Shown here: positions 61,721 through 64,000 of the stretch, in pieces
How the letters are laid out: each line of letters opens with the position of its first letter
Numbering within the stretch: the stretch's first letter is position 1
Assembly (NCBI RefSeq): GCF_003855255.1
Contig: NZ_CP034072.1
Span: forward strand, 3,510,298-3,574,297
Direction: 5' to 3'
DNA length: 64,000 nt
Origin: Mycolicibacterium nivoides
GTDB taxonomy: Bacteria > Actinomycetota > Actinomycetes > Mycobacteriales > Mycobacteriaceae
Notes under the pieces: generated by a model
The model's input: the letters and a program-made list of their open reading frames with translations, nothing else
Told to the model about the DNA's origin: nothing
Database searches by the model: none
Translations under genes and position numbers: made by a program

Positions 61721-64000
61721 TCAGCGGACGGCGTTGGGGTCGAGCGCGTTGGTCGAGGGTGACGGCGACGGCTGCCCGGTACCGGTCTGCGTGGACTCCG
61801 CCGAGGCGGGTCCGCCCGACGGCGTGGGCTTCGGCGCACCAGGGGTGCCGGCAGATGGGACTCCACCCGACGGTGCCGGTGCGCCGGGAGCGGGATCGGC
61901 CGGCTTCGGGGTGGCATCGGCCGGCGCAGCGGGAGGCGGAGTGCCACCCGGCACCGCCTGATCCACGGCGCCCGGGGTCTGACCGGAGACCGGCTGCGTG
62001 CCCGAAGCACCACCCGGAGCGGGGTCGGTCAGGTGGAAGTAACCGGCTCTCGACCCGGCGTCCTGAGGCAGCTGGTCGGCGTTGATCACCTTGTACTCGG
62101 CGAGGTCGTAAAAGCGCCCATCTCCGAGCAACAGGTACGACTTGTCGCCGGCCACGAGCAGGTCACCGGGCTTGGCCTGGGCCGGCGCCACCTGGGTACC
62201 GGGGTCCTGACCGGGGACGGGAGGCGTGAGGCCAGCGAGCTTCGCAGCCTCGGCCAACGGCATCGGATGAGCCGCATCCGCCGCGGCGAGCAGCGATGCG
62301 AGCTTGGCGGTCTTCGCGTCGGGGAAGCTCACCTTCTGGCCCTTCACGTCCGCCTCCTTGCTCGGCTCCGGAGGCTGCTGCTGTCCCTGTGCAGCGGCGG
62401 CGGCCGGAGTCGCCGGGGCCGTGGACGGCTGCGCCGGGACCACGGTGGGGTTGCCGGGCTTCTGCTCCGTGGTGAGCTTCGGCTCCGGGGTGACCTTGTT
62501 GTCGGTCTTCGACGCCGACAGCGGCGTGGCCTTCTTCTCCTCCTTGTCCTTCCGCGGATCGTCGAGCTTGCGCTCGGACTTGTCGTCGAGCTTCTTGTCG
62601 CGGCCCGAGTCGAGCTTCCGGCCCTCACCGGAGTCGAGCGGCTTGTTCGGCTGCGAGCTGAGCGGCGATCCACCGCCCGTACCGAGCGGGGTGCCGCCAC
62701 CGAGACCGCTGCCGAGGTTCGGCACGCTCGGCGTGGTCGGGGTGGTGACCGGCTTCTGCTGGGTGAGGGTGCGCATCAGGTCGGCGAGGGGGTCGTCGGC
62801 CTTCGTCTGCGTCGGCTCGACCTTGGGCGTGACGGTCGGCGTCGCGGCGACCGGCGTCTGGGCAGCGGGAGCCGGAGTCGCGACCGGCTTCTCCGTGGTC
62901 TTCGGATCGATCTTCGTGCCCGTGCCGGTCGCCACCGCCGGGGTCAGCACCGCGGCGGGTTCACCGAACATGGTCGCGATGTTCTGGTCAGCGGCGATGA
63001 CCTTGGAGCCGGCCGCGGCGACAGAGCTGGTGAACGAGCTCGCAGCGGCCTGGTCCGACAGCTTCGAGCCGGCCACGAGCTGCTCACGCGCTGCCCGGTT
63101 CGCGTCGAGCACGGCGGTGTACGCGGTGCCGGCACCGTCGGAGGCGTTGCTGAACTGGGTCACCAGCGGCTTGACCTGCTCGCGCAGCGCTGCCATGGCG
63201 TCCAGATGCGGGCGGAGACGCTCGCGGTACTCGGTGAAGTACTGCTCTCCCGCCGAGCTCATCGTCTTGTCGATCTCAGCGAAGAGATCGGCGATGCCTC
63301 CGAGCCATGCGGCGGCCTCCTGCTGCACCTTCTCGTCGTCCAGGCGCAGTGCCTCTGGCGGCGCGGAGCCCCACACCGTTCCCTTGGGCCCGTCCTGGAA
63401 GCTGAACACGCACTGCTGCGCGGTGCGGAGCTGGCTATCGAGAGCGGTGACGCCGCCGATGGTGGATGCCGAGGCGGGGAGGATGTGGGTGGCACTGCCG
63501 TCGGGCTCGTCCCACTGCTGGATCTTGCGCCCGCCCAGGTCGAAAGCCTCCCACCCGGTGCTCGCGGCGATGCCCACCCAGCCGATCGGCCCGGGGATCG
63601 CGGAGACCATGGCCAACGTGGCGCCCACGTAGTCACCCTGCTGGAAGTTGCGGTACGCCGAGATCACGCCGATCGCGGTGCCCAGACCCGGAACGAGACG
63701 GCCGGCGGTCTTGAGGCTCACCCTAGAGGCGCTCTTCAGCAGACCCTCGCCGGCGATCTTGCCCGCGAGCTTCTCACCGAGGGCGGTACCGGCCTTGTAC
63801 TCGGCCTTCACGATCGCCGGGATGCCCTTGATGGGACTCTTCGCGGCCTCGAGGTACGCCTTGCCGAAGCTCTTGCCGATGGTCGACGCCTTGTCGTCCG
63901 GCGTGATCTGGCTGATGTCCTTGACCGAGGACTTCGACGGGGTCTTGTCGGCGTCGGGGGCCGGCTTGTCCGCAGCGTCGGGGGCCGGCTTCGTGTCCGC
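61721..64000 (-). CDS. Large Pro/Ala-rich effector-like protein (5' end outside window)
   Basis: At least 759 residues; the frame is open to the window edge. Order: acidic Lys/Pro/Asp repeats (DKPAPDADK), a hydrophobic glycine-rich hairpin region (RLVPGLGTAIGVISAYRNF, VGATLAMVSAIPGPIGWVGIA) like those in secreted toxins, a helical part with WxG-like features (AAAWLGGIADLFAEIDKTM), a long low-complexity Pro/Thr/Lys/Asp linker, then a compact domain (LLVAGDKSYLLLGDGRFYDLAEYKVI) and a Pro/Gly-rich end. It resembles mycobacterial ESX-associated or polymorphic-toxin proteins; not a firm assignment. No enzymatic toxin domain recognised. Confidence 0.75.
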   Translation of the reverse strand, partial: ADTKPAPDAADKPAPDADKTPSKSSVKDISQITPDDKASTIGKSFGKAYLEAAKSPIKGIPAIVKAEYKAGTALGEKLAGKIAGEGLLKSASRVSLKTAGRLVPGLGTAIGVISAYRNFQQGDYVGATLAMVSAIPGPIGWVGIAASTGWEAFDLGGRKIQQWDEPDGSATHILPASASTIGGVTALDSQLRTAQQCVFSFQDGPKGTVWGSAPPEALRLDDEKVQQEAAAWLGGIADLFAEIDKTMSSAGEQYFTEYRERLRPHLDAMAALREQVKPLVTQFSNASDGAGTAYTAVLDANRAAREQLVAGSKLSDQAAASSFTSSVAAAGSKVIAADQNIATMFGEPAAVLTPAVATGTGTKIDPKTTEKPVATPAPAAQTPVAATPTVTPKVEPTQTKADDPLADLMRTLTQQKPVTTPTTPSVPNLGSGLGGGTPLGTGGGSPLSSQPNKPLDSGEGRKLDSGRDKKLDDKSERKLDDPRKDKEEKKATPLSASKTDNKVTPEPKLTTEQKPGNPTVVPAQPSTAPATPAAAAAQGQQQPPEPSKEADVKGQKVSFPDAKTAKLASLLAAADAAHPMPLAEAAKLAGLTPPVPGQDPGTQVAPAQAKPGDLLVAGDKSYLLLGDGRFYDLAEYKVINADQLPQDAGSRAGYFHLTDPAPGGASGTQPVSGQTPGAVDQAVPGGTPPPAAPADATPKPADPAPGAPAPSGGVPSAGTPGAPKPTPSGGPASAESTQTGTGQPSPSPSTNALDPNAVR

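Larger units (their letters stand above)
56756..64000. mobile_element. Putative genomic island/integrated element (one end)
   Basis: Starts at the tRNA-Phe fragment and runs beyond the right edge. Support: displaced tRNA 3' end with native terminator on the left, unfamiliar small genes, triple GTGTCAC repeat next to the junction, and a very large effector-like gene. No integrase, excisionase or phage structural gene is seen in this part, so the type of element and its extent remain open. Confidence 0.55.

Noticed and set aside
1..64000. CRISPR arrays, rRNA genes, insertion sequences, riboswitches
   Set aside because: No repeat-spacer pattern, rRNA-like stretch, transposase motif or recognisable riboswitch core was seen by eye.

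Overview
The window is high-GC actinobacterial DNA, most likely from a rapidly growing non-tuberculous Mycobacterium (Mycolicibacterium). The best evidence is a conserved backbone matching the M. tuberculosis Rv0853c-Rv0862c neighbourhood: end of an Rv0862c-like protein, XPB-type helicase ercc3, fadB, fadA, dapC, SRPBCC proteins, far (acyl-CoA racemase) and a keto-acid decarboxylase. F420-dependent LLM and PPOX-fold proteins, a WhiB factor, an LdtMt1-like L,D-transpeptidase and many TetR regulators fit the same group. No database search was run; assignments rest on motifs, length, context and recalled families.

Layout. 1-3.8 kb: helicase-related backbone with an inserted membrane esterase and a VOC protein. 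3.8-24.2 kb: an accessory metabolic block between ercc3 and fadB. It holds a cytochrome P450, a cupin, a MmyB-like XRE regulator, and a divergent six-gene operon (hydrolase, MBL hydrolase, flavin reductase-like protein, hydrolase-NTF2 fusion, second MBL hydrolase, orphan protein). A decayed copy of the orphan gene sits beside the regulator. Then follow a thiolase, MFS/LysR, SDR/NTF2, LLM/PPOX/methyltransferase, MDR reductase, SRPBCC, a TetR-controlled FAD monooxygenase and two PPOX proteins. 24.2-29.5 kb: S9 peptidase, terminator, fadB-fadA. 29.7-42.8 kb: old yellow enzyme, dapC, WhiB, a lipoprotein/membrane sensor pair, LLM, two universal stress proteins, far, decarboxylase, an orphan Hcp and a UBP zinc finger.

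42.8-48.1 kb: two TetR-controlled oxidoreductase modules, each with visible palindromic operators. 49.0-52.1 kb: an NAD salvage operon (PRPP synthetase, nicotinamide phosphoribosyltransferase, degenerate Nudix protein) behind a clear dyad. 52.4-54.4 kb: a translationally coupled cassette of a TIGR04222-type membrane protein with a Gly/Cys tail, a DUF692/MNIO enzyme and a short SCO6045-like partner. This is the best candidate for an undescribed peptide- or protein-modification system. An L,D-transpeptidase and an unknown protein follow.

At 56.76 kb a 42-nt 3' fragment of tRNA-Phe (minus strand), still followed by its own terminator, marks an attachment site. The DNA to its right, to the window edge, is a run of unfamiliar genes: three small minus-strand genes, VOC-like proteins, a Cys-rich protein, an APH-fold kinase, a 40-residue acidic protein and a very large Pro/Ala-rich effector-like protein cut by the window end. 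It reads as one end of an integrated element.
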